Below are positions 50,246-59,946 of a DNA stretch of 64,000 bases, one piece after another (the first letter of the stretch is position 1; each line of letters begins with the position of its first letter). Position numbers and translations under genes: made by a program. Under the pieces are notes generated by a model. It saw nothing but the letters and a program-made list of their open reading frames with translations, ran no database searches and was not told the DNA's origin. Source of the DNA: Mitsuaria sp. 7 (GTDB taxonomy: Bacteria; Pseudomonadota; Gammaproteobacteria; Burkholderiales; Burkholderiaceae_C); NCBI RefSeq assembly GCF_001653795.1, contig NZ_CP011514.1:2030976-2094975 (forward strand). The letters run 5' to 3'.

Positions 50246-51751
50246 TCACCACATCCCCAACACCCGCCACCACGCGGTCCCCACGATCGCGAAGATCAGC
50301 AGCTCCAGCACGCACATCACCGCGCCCACGCGCCACCACTGCCCCATCGTCACGTAGCCGCTGCCGAAGATGATCGGCGAGGTCCCGGTCGCGTAGTGCG
50401 TCAAGGTCATCATGATCGCCGAGCCCGCCGTCATCATCAGCATGAACGGCACCAGGTACGCCCCGGGCACCAGCTGCGCGCCGACCGTCAGGAAGGCCAG
50501 CATCATCGCGCTGATATGCGCCGTCGTGCTCGCGAACAGGTAGTGCGAGAACACGAACGCCGCCACCAGCACCGCAGCCACCCAGAACCAGCCCATGCCG
50601 CTCGCCACGATCGCGTCGCGCATGCCGATGGAGAACCACGAGATCACGCCGAGCTTGTTCAACTGCTCGGCCAGCATGACCAGCGCGCCGAACCAGATCA
50701 GCGTGTCCCAGGCGCTCTTCTCGGACAGCACGTCGTCCCAGTCGATGGTGCCGGTGATGATCAGCGCGAACAGCCCGAGAAACGCCACCACCGTCGGATC
50801 CAGCGTCCAGCCCGGGCCGAGGACCATCGCGGGCACGTTCGCCCACAGCAGCAGCATCAGGCCGAAGACGCCGAGCATCACGCGCTCCTTGCCCGACAGC
50901 GGCCCCATGCGGGCCAGCTCGCCGCGCGCGTACTCGACGGCATTCGGCGTGGCCTTGAGCTCGGGCGGCGCGAGCAGGAACACCACCAGCGGCATCGTCA
51001 GCAGCGCCACCAGCCCCGGCAGCAGCATGCACAGCGCCCAGGTGGTCCAGCTGAGGTGCAGCGACTGCCCGGTGGCCTTGGCGACGTAGTCGACCACCAA
51101 TGGGTTCGGCGCCGTGGCGGTGAGGAACATCGCCGACGTGATCGGATTGGCGTGGTAGTTGACCAGCGCGAGGTAGGTGCCGACCTTGCCCTGCGTGCCC
51201 TTGGCCGGATCGGAGTCGAAGGCGCTCGCGATCGACTTCATGATCGGATGGACGATGCCGCCGCCGCGCGCCGTGTTGCTCGGCGTGAACGGGGCGAGCA
51301 CGAGCTCGCAGATCGCCAGGCCGTACCCGATGCCCACGGTGCGTCTGCCCATCAGCGCGATGAACATCAGCCCGATGCGGTTGCCCAGTCCCGTCTTCTT
51401 GAGCCCGCGCGAGATCAGCACGGCCACGACGATCAGCCAGATCAGCGGGTTGGAGAAGCTGCTCAGCGCGTCGGTGATCGCGCCCTTGGAGGTCGGCGAC
51501 GTCACCTGCGCCAGCGACAGGATCACGATGGCCATCATCGCCATCACGCCGATGGGCATCACCTTCAGGATGATGGCCACGATGGTGGTCAGGAAGATGG
51601 CCACCAGATGCCAGGCCTCGGGCTTGAGCCCGTCCGGGACCGGCACCAGCAGCAGGCCGAACAGCACCCCCGTCGTGATGAACGCCGGAATCAGGCGGAA
51701 CGGCACCGCCTGCTTGAAATAGCGATAGAGCGCGATCAACCGGGCTGTCAT
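50246..51751 (-). CDS. DASS-family anion:Na+ symporter or antiporter (CitT/YbhI type)
   Basis: 501 residues with about twelve helices and two SNT-like motifs: LAPFTPSNTARGGGIVHPIM and FASTTAHISAMMLAFLTVGAQ; also NYHANPITSAMFLTATAPNPL. DASS members carry di- and tricarboxylates such as succinate, citrate, tartrate or malate. GGAGG precedes the ATG at 51751. It is first in a two-gene operon with D-lactate dehydrogenase. The substrate is not decidable from sequence. Confidence 0.93.
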   Translation of the reverse strand: MTARLIALYRYFKQAVPFRLIPAFITTGVLFGLLLVPVPDGLKPEAWHLVAIFLTTIVAIILKVMPIGVMAMMAIVILSLAQVTSPTSKGAITDALSSFSNPLIWLIVVAVLISRGLKKTGLGNRIGLMFIALMGRRTVGIGYGLAICELVLAPFTPSNTARGGGIVHPIMKSIASAFDSDPAKGTQGKVGTYLALVNYHANPITSAMFLTATAPNPLVVDYVAKATGQSLHLSWTTWALCMLLPGLVALLTMPLVVFLLAPPELKATPNAVEYARGELARMGPLSGKERVMLGVFGLMLLLWANVPAMVLGPGWTLDPTVVAFLGLFALIITGTIDWDDVLSEKSAWDTLIWFGALVMLAEQLNKLGVISWFSIGMRDAIVASGMGWFWVAAVLVAAFVFSHYLFASTTAHISAMMLAFLTVGAQLVPGAYLVPFMLMMTAGSAIMMTLTHYATGTSPIIFGSGYVTMGQWWRVGAVMCVLELLIFAIVGTAWWRVLGMW

Positions 51752-51899
51752 GCGCAGCGTCCTCCCTGGTCCTGTCGGTCGATTGAATCACGAAGGAACG
51801 CCCACAGGGTCGATCAACACTGGTGTTGCGTCAAGCTTCGTGCACGAGGCAAGGACTGGCCCCTACACTCGGACGCTCTTCCTCAGGGGGTGGCCATCC

Positions 51900-53498
51900 A
51901 TGGATGTCGTCGACCGGTTCGGACTCTTCCTGGCGTCGCAGCCGCTGCTGGCGCTGTTCCTCACGATCGCGGTGGGCTACTGGCTGGGTGCCCGCAGCAT
52001 CAAGGGTTTCGCGCTGGGATCGGGCGCGGTGCTGTTCGTCGGTCTGGCGATCGGCGCCGCCGCGCCGCAGCTGAAGCTGCCCGCGCTCATCGGCAATCTG
52101 GGGCTGATGCTGTTCCTCTACGGCGTCGGCATCGCCTACGGCGCGCAGTTCCTGCGCGGCCTGACCAGCGCGCGCGGCGCCAAGGCGAATGCGGCGGCGC
52201 TGCTGGGCGTGCTGGCCGCGCTGGGATTGATGATCGCGGCCGCGCGCCTCTGGCCCGGCGTGGAGCTGCCCAAGGCGCTGGGCGCGTTCTCGGGCGCGGG
52301 CACCAGCACGGCCGCGCTGCAGGCGGCGCTCGCGGTGTTCGGGCCGTCGCCGGCGACCGGTTATTCAGTGGCGTATCCGGTCGGCGTGGCGATTCCCATC
52401 CTGCTGCTCGGGCTCTACAACGCGTGGCGCAAGCCCCGGCTGGAGCACCCTGCCCCGCCTTCGCTGCACGTGGAGGAAGTCGGCGTCGACGATGTCGCGG
52501 TGCTCGGCCGGACGGTGGGCGCCGTCGCGCAGACGTTGCCGGAGGGGGTGGCGATCTCCGCGATCCGTCGCGGCCACCACAACATGGGGGCGACGCCTGA
52601 GGTCGAGCTGCAACGCGGCGACGTGCTGCTGCTGAGCGGTACCGATCCGGCCACGCTGAAGAACGCCGCGCTGCGCTTCGGCCACGCCGATCCCGGGCGC
52701 ATCCTGCGCGACCGCAGCGAATTCGACTACGAACGCTTCTTCGTCTCCAGCCCGCAACTGGCCGGCAAGCGGCTGTCGGAGCTGCAGCTGCCGCCCGAGT
52801 GCCGGGCGCGCATCCTGCACCTGCGGCGCAGCGACGTGGACCTCGCGCCGCACGCGGACCGGGTGCTCGAGTTCGGCGACCGCGTCGGCGTGCTGGCGCC
52901 GCGCGAGAGCTTCCCGATGCTGAGCCGCTACTTCGGCGACTCGGTGCGCGCCACCGGCGAGGTGAGCTACATCGGCCTGGGCGTCGGCGTCACGCTGGGC
53001 CTCGCGGTGGGCGCGATCAGCCTGCCGCTGCCGCTGCTCGGCCATCTCTCCTTGGGATTCGCGGGGCTGCTGCTCGTGGCGCTGCTGCTCGGGTGGCGCC
53101 GCCGCACCGGACCGCTGACCTGGGTGATGCCGATCTCGGCCAACCTGGTGCTGCGCAACTTCGGGCTGACGGTCTTCCTCGCGGTGGTGGGGATTTCGTC
53201 CGGCTCCACCTTCGCGGCGACGATCGCGGAGAGCGGCTGGCTCTACCTCGCGCTCGGCAGCGCGATCGTCTCGGTGCTGGTGGTGGTCACGCTGCTCGTG
53301 GCGACGGTGATCTTCAGACTGCCCTTCGACACGACCGCGGGCATCGTGGCCGGCGCCACCGGCAATCCGGCGATCCTCGCGTTCTCCAACCGCATCGCGC
53401 CGACCGACCAGCCCGACATCAGCTACGCGATGATCTTCCCGTCGATGACGATCGTGAAGATCGTGCTGGTGCAGGTCGTGGCGATGTGGGCCCCATAA
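51900..53498 (+). CDS. AspT/YidE/YbjL-type antiporter with two RCK_C domains
   Basis: 532 residues from the ATG at 51900. Helical half (LGLMLFLYGVGIAYGAQFLRGL; GAFSGAGTSTAALQAAL), then two cytosolic TrkA_C/RCK_C domains (about 185-285 and 290-370: LPEGVAISAIRRGHHNMGATPEVELQRGDVLLLSGTD; LRILHLRRSDVD-like region), then the second helical half (GITGNPAILAFSNR-like: AGATGNPAILAFSNRI). Family members exchange aspartate for alanine or similar; the substrate here is unknown. Divergent from the DASS operon. Confidence 0.92.
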   Translation: MDVVDRFGLFLASQPLLALFLTIAVGYWLGARSIKGFALGSGAVLFVGLAIGAAAPQLKLPALIGNLGLMLFLYGVGIAYGAQFLRGLTSARGAKANAAALLGVLAALGLMIAAARLWPGVELPKALGAFSGAGTSTAALQAALAVFGPSPATGYSVAYPVGVAIPILLLGLYNAWRKPRLEHPAPPSLHVEEVGVDDVAVLGRTVGAVAQTLPEGVAISAIRRGHHNMGATPEVELQRGDVLLLSGTDPATLKNAALRFGHADPGRILRDRSEFDYERFFVSSPQLAGKRLSELQLPPECRARILHLRRSDVDLAPHADRVLEFGDRVGVLAPRESFPMLSRYFGDSVRATGEVSYIGLGVGVTLGLAVGAISLPLPLLGHLSLGFAGLLLVALLLGWRRRTGPLTWVMPISANLVLRNFGLTVFLAVVGISSGSTFAATIAESGWLYLALGSAIVSVLVVVTLLVATVIFRLPFDTTAGIVAGATGNPAILAFSNRIAPTDQPDISYAMIFPSMTIVKIVLVQVVAMWAP

Positions 53499-53561
53499 CT
53501 CCTGAGAGGTAACACCTCCCTCAACGCTTACCGTTGATTGCAGCTCTTGCCTCTCCCCTGT

Positions 53562-53575
53562 TGGAAGCGCTTTCA
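53562..53575. promoter_or_regulatory. LacI-type operator
   Basis: TGGAAGCGCTTTCA is a near-perfect palindrome of the LacI/GalR class with central CG. It stands 53 bp before the start of the glycosidase gene, where carbohydrate genes usually carry such sites. The repressor is not in the window. Confidence 0.75.
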
Positions 53576-53628
53576 TCCTGCGGAAAGAATGGCCTCGATC
53601 CCCATTCCAACCTCCGCGAGAGACGAGC

Positions 53629-56600
53629 ATGCATCCTTCTCCCAGCCCGAGCTTCGGCAAGCTCCAGGCCGCGCCGACCGCGATCGCGCTGGCCGTCAGC
53701 GTGCTGCTGAGCGCCTGCGGCGGCGCCGACTCCTCCGAGTCGGCGAACGCGTCGGCTGCGGCGACGGACGCCGATCGCGTACGCGCGCAAGCCCTGACCC
53801 CCGATCCGGCACCGGTGGTGGCCGCGGGACGCTACGTGCTGATGAACGCGCTGACCGGCAAGTGCGTCGAGGCGGTGCCCGCCGCGGCCGACGGCGGACG
53901 CGTCCAGCAGACGACCTGCGGTGACGGCCTGAACCAGGCCTTCGACCTCAGCGTCCAGAGCGACGGCTTCTACAAGCTGACCAGCGCCGCCACGTCGAAG
54001 GTGCTCGAGTTGGCCGGGGCCTCGCGCGCCGACGGCGCGGCGATCCAGCAGTCGACCAGCAACGACACCGAGGCGCAGCGCTTCCGCCTGTGGCGCGCCA
54101 ATGGCAACCGGGTCCGGATCGTCAATGCGTCCAGCGGCAAGTGCCTGACGCTGCCCGGTCGGTCCGGCGCCAACGGGGTACAGATCCAGCAGGCCAGTTG
54201 CCTCACCGCGGAGGCCGTGCATCAGTTCTTCCTCTATCCGCGCGACTCGGTGCCGCGCGGCCTGCTGCCGGTGGGGCAGTACAACCTGCGCGGCGTTCAA
54301 TCGAACCTGTGCGTGGATATCGAAGGCGCAGGCACGGCCGATGGCGTGAAGACGCTTCAAGCGACCTGCGGCAACGCGGCGAGCCAGCGCTTCGAAGTCC
54401 GCGCCGCGGCCGACGGCAGCTACGCCTTCCTCAACGTCAACAGCGGCAAGGCGCTCGACGTCAGCGAGATCTCGACCGCCAACGGTGCGCTGATCCATCA
54501 ATGGAGCTACGTCGCCGGCGCCAACCAGCGCTTCGCCGTCACCGCCAAGGGCGATGCCTTCAACATCGCCGCCAAGCACAGCGGCCGATGCGTGGACGTG
54601 AAGGACTTCAGCGTCGCCGTCGGCGGCGTCATCCAGCAATGGGATTGCGGCAACGGCGACAACCAGCGCTGGCGCCTGCAGGCGACCGATGCGCAAGGCC
54701 CGGCACCGACGCCCGCCCCGCCTGCGCCTGCGCCGTCACCCACGCCGCCGCCGGCCCCGGCGCCCTCGCCGACACCGCCCCCTCCTCCTCCTCCGCCGCC
54801 CCCGCCGCCGGCGCCTCCCCCCGGACCCGCGCCGGCACCGGGCCCAGCGCCGGCCCCTGGTCCCGCACCGGCGCCAGCACCCGTCCCTGGCCGCGGCGCC
54901 AACGTGCCCTGGGTCGAGTACCAGGCCGAAGACGGCCAGACCAATGCCCAGGTCCTCGGCCCGAGCCGCCAGAAGTGGGACGCGAACCACATCGAGGCCG
55001 AGGCCATCGGCCGCAAGGCGGTGCGCCTGAACCGGACCGGCGACTACGTGTCCTTCAAGACCACCGCGGCCGGCAACGGCGTGGTGGTGCGCTACTCGAT
55101 CCCCGACGCCCCGAACGGCGGCGGCATCGACGCCACGCTGGGCCTCTACGTGAACGGCGTGCGCGTGAAGTCGCTGCCGCTGACCTCGCGCTACAGCTGG
55201 TCCTACCAGGGCGGTCTGATCGGCGATCCGATCGTCGACAAGCCGGCCGGCCAGCCGCACACCTTCTTCGATGAAACGCGCGTCCTGTTGCCCGACAACA
55301 TCCCCGCCGGCGCGACCGTCATGCTGCGTCGCGACGCGCAGGACACCGCCGGCTTCTACGTGATCGACCTGGTCGACATCGAGCCCGTGCCGCAGGCGCT
55401 GACCATGCCGGCGGGCTTCACGTCGGTGACGGCCTTCGGCATCCAGCCCAACGACGGCAAGGACCACGCGGACGACGTGCTGCGCGCCATGCGCTCAACC
55501 AGCAAGCTGTGGTTCCCACCCGGCGACTACCTGCTGCAGAAGATCAACGGCGGCAACGTCGGGCTGGACAACCCCGGCATCGAGGTGCGCGGCGCCGGCA
55601 TGTGGCACACCAACCTGCGCGGTCCGAAGTCGATGTTCTTCTGCTACGGCGCGAGCGCCCGGTGCGTGTTCGGGGACTTCTCCATCCTCGGCGAATCCAA
55701 GGCACGCGCCGAGGAATCCGAGGGCGTGCAGAAGGCCTTCGCCGGCCCGATGGGCGCCAACAGCCTGATCGAGAACGTCTGGATCGAGCACGTGGTCGGC
55801 GCGATCTGGGTCGGCAACGATCCACCGTACCAGGCCCAGCCGACGCAGAACCTGACGATCCGCAACTGCCGCATCCGCAACACCTACGCGGACGGGATCA
55901 ACCTGGACAACGGCACGTCCAACTCGCTGGTGGAGAACTGCCACGTGCGCAACACCGGCGACGACGCGCTGGTGGTGTGGTCCATCAAGTGGACCGATTG
56001 GGTGAAGGACAAGACCTGGCAGCTGGGCGACGGCTTCATCCCGCCCGCGGGGAAGAATGCGCCGGACCAGGGGCAGGCGGTCAACAACGTGTTCCGCAAC
56101 AACACGGTGCAGATGCCGTGGCGCGCCAACTGCTTCGCGGCCTACGGCGGCGCGGGCAACGTGTTCAAGGACAGCGTCTGCGAGGACGTGCTGACCTACC
56201 CGGGTATCCTGATCGACAACGAGTTCAGCCCCTATCCGTTCGGGCCGGGGACGACGACCTTCAGCAACATCTCGCTGATCCGCGCGGGCGGGCCGATGTT
56301 CAACGAGAACACGGGCAACCCGTGGCAGCACGGCGCGCTCAAGTTCTACCTGCGCGAGGGCGACGTGAACGACATCCTGGTGGAGAACGTCGACATCATC
56401 GACCCGACCTACTCCGGCATCGAGTTCCGCGGCTTCGGTTCGGCCTTCGTGTCGCCGGGCGAGAAGTTCCACCCGGACCTGCTGCGCGACGCGGACAACG
56501 CGAAGTTCCGCAACGTGAGGCTGAAGAACATCCGGATCACGAATCCCGGCCGGTACGGCATCGAGGTGCTCGACAACGGCGGTCGCGGCGCGGTCAACTT

Positions 56601-56700
56601 CGACGGCGTGGTGGTGACCAATCCGGCGCTCGGTGGGCTGAAGAAGGACAACGCGCCGGAGAGCTTCTTCATTCGCGGGACCGGCAACGCCGGTTGGTGA
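53629..56700 (+). CDS. Ricin-CBM-beta-helix glycosidase lipoprotein, likely GH87 alpha-1,3-glucanase type
   Basis: 1023 residues. Lipoprotein signal with C30 (LLSACGG). Two ricin B-type lectin domains (about 60-200 and 205-350) with repeated QxF/QxW motifs, a Pro/Ala linker (about 355-421, including twelve consecutive Pro), a CBM35-like module (about 425-585, WVEYQAEDGQTNAQVLGPS), and a right-handed beta-helix (about 590-1010; FGIQPNDGKDHADDVLRAM, YADGINLDNGTSN, NTGDDALVVW). The module order and helix motifs fit GH87 mycodextranase/alpha-1,3-glucanase, enzymes that attack fungal wall glucan. LacI-type operator upstream. The exact glycosidic specificity is inference. Confidence 0.85.
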   Translation: MHPSPSPSFGKLQAAPTAIALAVSVLLSACGGADSSESANASAAATDADRVRAQALTPDPAPVVAAGRYVLMNALTGKCVEAVPAAADGGRVQQTTCGDGLNQAFDLSVQSDGFYKLTSAATSKVLELAGASRADGAAIQQSTSNDTEAQRFRLWRANGNRVRIVNASSGKCLTLPGRSGANGVQIQQASCLTAEAVHQFFLYPRDSVPRGLLPVGQYNLRGVQSNLCVDIEGAGTADGVKTLQATCGNAASQRFEVRAAADGSYAFLNVNSGKALDVSEISTANGALIHQWSYVAGANQRFAVTAKGDAFNIAAKHSGRCVDVKDFSVAVGGVIQQWDCGNGDNQRWRLQATDAQGPAPTPAPPAPAPSPTPPPAPAPSPTPPPPPPPPPPPPAPPPGPAPAPGPAPAPGPAPAPAPVPGRGANVPWVEYQAEDGQTNAQVLGPSRQKWDANHIEAEAIGRKAVRLNRTGDYVSFKTTAAGNGVVVRYSIPDAPNGGGIDATLGLYVNGVRVKSLPLTSRYSWSYQGGLIGDPIVDKPAGQPHTFFDETRVLLPDNIPAGATVMLRRDAQDTAGFYVIDLVDIEPVPQALTMPAGFTSVTAFGIQPNDGKDHADDVLRAMRSTSKLWFPPGDYLLQKINGGNVGLDNPGIEVRGAGMWHTNLRGPKSMFFCYGASARCVFGDFSILGESKARAEESEGVQKAFAGPMGANSLIENVWIEHVVGAIWVGNDPPYQAQPTQNLTIRNCRIRNTYADGINLDNGTSNSLVENCHVRNTGDDALVVWSIKWTDWVKDKTWQLGDGFIPPAGKNAPDQGQAVNNVFRNNTVQMPWRANCFAAYGGAGNVFKDSVCEDVLTYPGILIDNEFSPYPFGPGTTTFSNISLIRAGGPMFNENTGNPWQHGALKFYLREGDVNDILVENVDIIDPTYSGIEFRGFGSAFVSPGEKFHPDLLRDADNAKFRNVRLKNIRITNPGRYGIEVLDNGGRGAVNFDGVVVTNPALGGLKKDNAPESFFIRGTGNAGW

Positions 56701-56727
56701 ACGCGGTGCAGTTGATGCTGCGCTGGT

Positions 56728-57651
56728 TCAGGTGGCGTCCGCGTCGGGGTCGGGGTCTGAGTCCGACTCCGATTCCGCCGTCAACCGCTGCCGCATCACG
56801 CCATTCACTTCCGCGCCGTAGATCAGCGTCGTCGCGCTGATGTAGAGGAACACCAGCGTGGCGACCACGCCGGCGAAGCTGCCGTAGAGCAGCGCCAGCT
56901 TGCCCGCGCTGCGCAGCGTGTACGAGAGCGTCGCCGCCGATCCCACCCAGAGCGCCGCGCCGACGACGGCGCCGGGAAGCACGGTGCGGATGCGTTGGCG
57001 GATGTCGGGCAGCCAGCCGTAGAGCAGCGCGTACAGCACGACCAGCACCGGGAAGGCGACGCCATAGCGCACGCTGTTGCGCAGCCACAGCGTCTCGCGG
57101 CCCTTGCCGACGCTCTTCTCCAGAGCTTCCCAGACATAGGGCATGACGATGACGGAGCTGAAGATCGCGAGGATGGCGCCGCCGACGATGAGGGTGAACA
57201 GGATGACCTTGAGGCGCGCCCGCCAGAACGGTGCGCCGCGCTCGATCGCGTAGGCGCGGTTCAGCGCGGTGCGCACCGCCTGCATGCCGGAGGACGCCGT
57301 CCACAGCGTCACGAAGAGCCCGATGGCCAGCAGCGCCTGGCTGCGCTGGGCCAGCACCTGGTTGACCACAGGCTGCAAGGCGCTGCGCACGAGCGGCGGC
57401 GCGTACTCCACGACGCGCCCCGCCAGCGCGGCCGCATCCCCGGGCGAGCCGATGTAGGCCGCACCCGCCGAGAGCAGCAGCAGCAACGGGAACATCGACA
57501 GCACCATCGAGAACGCCATGCTGCCCGCCTGGTTGGCGCTCTGGTGCAGCACGTAATTGCGGATGGCCAGGAGCAGGACGCCGAGGACGGGTGTGCGCAC
57601 GGCAACCCGTCGAACCCAACGCGCCAATCCAGCAAGCCGCGAAACATTCAT
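56728..57651 (-). CDS. YihY/BrkB family membrane protein
   Basis: 307 residues, six helices. Family segments NQAGSMAFSMVLSMFPLLLLLSAG, LFVTLWTASSGMQAVRTALNRAYAI, LPGAVVGAALWVGSAATLSYTL and LLYGSFAGVVATLVFLYISATTLIYGAEVN. Once called RNase BN; now seen as an inner-membrane protein of unknown, possibly transport, function. The C-terminus is Asp/Ser repeats. Divergent from the HipA-type gene; its start codon lies within one of the ATTCATG repeats. Confidence 0.93.
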   Translation of the reverse strand: MNVSRLAGLARWVRRVAVRTPVLGVLLLAIRNYVLHQSANQAGSMAFSMVLSMFPLLLLLSAGAAYIGSPGDAAALAGRVVEYAPPLVRSALQPVVNQVLAQRSQALLAIGLFVTLWTASSGMQAVRTALNRAYAIERGAPFWRARLKVILFTLIVGGAILAIFSSVIVMPYVWEALEKSVGKGRETLWLRNSVRYGVAFPVLVVLYALLYGWLPDIRQRIRTVLPGAVVGAALWVGSAATLSYTLRSAGKLALLYGSFAGVVATLVFLYISATTLIYGAEVNGVMRQRLTAESESDSDPDPDADAT

Positions 57652-57677
57652 GTAAAATTCCCTGAACTATTCATGGA
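57641..57677. promoter_or_regulatory. Repeated operator of the HTH-HipA gene
   Basis: GAACTATTCATGGA at 57664-57677 is preceded 23 bp earlier by an 11/14 match (57641-57654), and a perfect third copy lies inside the coding region at 57811-57824. The positions suit autorepression by the gene's own N-terminal helix-turn-helix. Confidence 0.6.
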
Positions 57678-57686
57678 GTATTCATC

Positions 57687-59081
57687 GTGGCCGTTTCAGG
57701 CTCTTCCGAGAACGATCTCTCAGCTGCGCTGGAGCGCGCCTTAAGAGAGGGGCCGCGCTCCGGACCGGAGCTTCTCGCAGTGCTCGGAGTCAGCCAGCCA
57801 ACATTGTCTCGAACTATTCATGGAAGCTCTCTTCCCATCACGAGTTTCCGGATTCGAGGCGTCCGCACGCCGAAGTACGCCCTTCTTCGCCAACTCCCCC
57901 AGGGACTCGATCCGCGGCAGCATGTCAACCGGCTGCTGGCCTCTGGCTCCGTCGTGCCTTTTGCGGAGCTGGAGTTCCTCAGCGGCGGCGCGACCTTGGA
58001 GCGATCGGCCGATGACAACGGCCGCGTCACGTTCTACGAGGGCCTGCCGCCGTACATCAATTTCGCCTCCCCCTCCGGCTTCCTTGGCAAGCAACTTGCC
58101 CAGGAGCTTGCCCGGACGCAGGGCTTTCCGCAGAGCCTGAACGATTGGGGCGACGAGCATCGCATCGCCTACCTGTTCTCGCGAGGCCTCAACCTCCCCG
58201 GTAACCTCGTCTTCGGGAACACCTCCCTGCAGATGGAGCTCGAACTCCGCAAGGCCCGGCCCACACCGGTGACCGAGAAGCCGCTTGCCTATCTGGAGAT
58301 GGCGACAGCCCTGAAGGGCTCGGCCTATGGATCCAGTGCCGGCGGCGAACAGCCCAAGTTCCTCTGGCTCACCGAGGACCTCGGTCATGTGATCGTCAAG
58401 TTCGCCAAGCTGGGCAGCCGCATGGCGGAGCTGCTGCCGCTGGAGCACCTGGCCCTCCGATCGCTGGACGAGGTCGGCGTACCGGCCGCTCGTACGCAAC
58501 TGCTGACGGCCGGCGACTACGTGTTCCTCGAGATCCAACGCTTCGATCGCGTGGGGCTCAACGGCCGCGTGGGGATGCTCTCCGCGGGCGCCGTCGATGA
58601 CGAGTTCTTCGGCAAGCGCGACAGCTGGTCGGAGTTCGCCGCGCGCTGCGTGGCGTCGAAGTACCTCTCGGCCGAAGACGCCCGCCACGTCCACACGATG
58701 GCCGCCTTCAGCGAGCTGATCGGCAACGGCGACCGCCACTTCGAGAACCTCTCGCTGCTCATCGACGAACGCGGCGAGTACCAGGGCATCGCCCCTGCCT
58801 ACGACATCCTGCCCATGCGATACGCTTCCATCGGCGGCGGCGTGGATCCGGACCTGCGCACTATCGAGCCGAAGGTCGGTCCGATCGGCGCCCGTCCCGA
58901 GGTCTGGGAGCGCGCCACCCGCGCGGCGCAGCGCTTCTGGACCGCGGCCCAGACCGAGGTCCTGGCCGCGCCACTGTCGGACGAGATGAAGGCGCTCGCC
59001 GCCGAGAACCTGACCGCAGTCTGGGAGTTCGTCGCCCCTCTGGTTCCCGCTCAATCGGCCGCCGCCATCGGCGCCCGATGA
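57687..59081 (+). CDS. HTH-HipA fusion kinase (HipH/YjjJ type)
   Basis: 464 residues from GTG 57687 (GGAG upstream). N-terminal winged helix (about 8-65: GPRSGPELLAVLGVSQPTLSRTIHG) fused to a HipA kinase: Gly-rich loop SSAGGEQPKF (216-225), VIVKFAK with the nucleotide Lys, catalytic GNGDRHFEN (D349), metal Asp in APAYDILPM. The layout equals E. coli YjjJ/HipH, a toxin that works without a separate HipB because the DNA-binding part is built in. Operator copies around and inside the gene support autorepression. No hipB gene is adjacent. Confidence 0.92.
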   Translation: MAVSGSSENDLSAALERALREGPRSGPELLAVLGVSQPTLSRTIHGSSLPITSFRIRGVRTPKYALLRQLPQGLDPRQHVNRLLASGSVVPFAELEFLSGGATLERSADDNGRVTFYEGLPPYINFASPSGFLGKQLAQELARTQGFPQSLNDWGDEHRIAYLFSRGLNLPGNLVFGNTSLQMELELRKARPTPVTEKPLAYLEMATALKGSAYGSSAGGEQPKFLWLTEDLGHVIVKFAKLGSRMAELLPLEHLALRSLDEVGVPAARTQLLTAGDYVFLEIQRFDRVGLNGRVGMLSAGAVDDEFFGKRDSWSEFAARCVASKYLSAEDARHVHTMAAFSELIGNGDRHFENLSLLIDERGEYQGIAPAYDILPMRYASIGGGVDPDLRTIEPKVGPIGARPEVWERATRAAQRFWTAAQTEVLAAPLSDEMKALAAENLTAVWEFVAPLVPAQSAAAIGAR

Positions 59082-59100
59082 GCACACGCTCAAGGCATTC

Positions 59101-59946
59101 ATGAAAGCACCCCCGCGACTCCAATCCCTGATCGAGGAAGGCCTGATCGACACCGTCGTGCGTCAGCTGATGAGCGGCAAGGAAGCGCTGGTCTACGTCG
59201 TGCGCTGCGGCGACGAGACGCGCTGCGCCAAGGTCTACAAGGAAGCCACGCAGCGCAGCTTCCGCCAGGCCGTGGACTACACCGAGAACCGCAAGACCAA
59301 GAACAGCCGCCAGGCGCGCGCCATGGCCAAGGGCACGAAGTTCGGCCGCCAGGCCCAGGAAGCCGCCTGGCAGAACGCCGAGGTCGACGCGCTGTATCGC
59401 CTGGCCGGCGCCGGCGTGCGCGTGCCCCAGCCCTACAACTTCATGGACGGCGTGCTGCTGATGGAACTCGTCGTGGACGAGAACGGCGATGCGGCGCCGC
59501 GCCTCAACGACTCGATGTTCACGGCCGAGGAAGCCCGCACCCATCACCGGAGCCTGTTGACGGAAGTCGTGCGCATGCTGGGCGCGGGCGTGGTCCACGG
59601 CGACCTGTCCGAGTTCAACATCCTGCTGGCCAGCGACGGCCCGGTGATCATCGACCTGCCGCAGGCCGTGGACGCCGCCGGCAACAACCACGCCAAGCGC
59701 ATGCTGCTGCGCGACGTCAACAACCTGCGCGACTTCTTCGGCGGCTTCGCGCCGGACCTGCTGAGCACCGACTACGGGCACGAGATCTGGGCGCTCTACG
59801 AGAGCGGCGCCCTCACTCCCGACACGCCCTTGACCGGACGCTTCAAGCACGCGACCGGACCGGTCGACCTCGGCGAAGTGATCCGCGAGATCGACGACGC
59901 AGCCGACGAGGAAGCCGCGCGGCGCCTGCGGATGCTCAGTTCCTGA
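59101..59946 (+). CDS. RIO-type serine/threonine kinase
   Basis: 281 residues. RIO signature: SGKEALVYVVRCGDETRCAKVYKEATQRSFRQAVDYTENRK (flexible-loop region), catalytic VVHGDLSEFNILL (D168), metal-binding VIIDLPQAVD (D185). Bacterial RIO kinases of this subtype are found in many proteobacteria; their substrates are unknown. It lies 19 bp after the HipA-type gene and may be co-transcribed. Convergent overlap of 11 bp with the serine hydrolase gene. Confidence 0.94.
   Translation: MKAPPRLQSLIEEGLIDTVVRQLMSGKEALVYVVRCGDETRCAKVYKEATQRSFRQAVDYTENRKTKNSRQARAMAKGTKFGRQAQEAAWQNAEVDALYRLAGAGVRVPQPYNFMDGVLLMELVVDENGDAAPRLNDSMFTAEEARTHHRSLLTEVVRMLGAGVVHGDLSEFNILLASDGPVIIDLPQAVDAAGNNHAKRMLLRDVNNLRDFFGGFAPDLLSTDYGHEIWALYESGALTPDTPLTGRFKHATGPVDLGEVIREIDDAADEEAARRLRMLSS

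Noticed and set aside
53499..53530. Short GAGGT/ACCTC hairpin after the AspT-like gene as a terminator
   Set aside because: Five-base stem without a following T-tract; too weak to call.
54690..55030. Arg/Pro-rich frames opposite or shifted from the proline linker
   Set aside because: They mirror the CCX repeats of the glycosidase linker and have no independent start signal.
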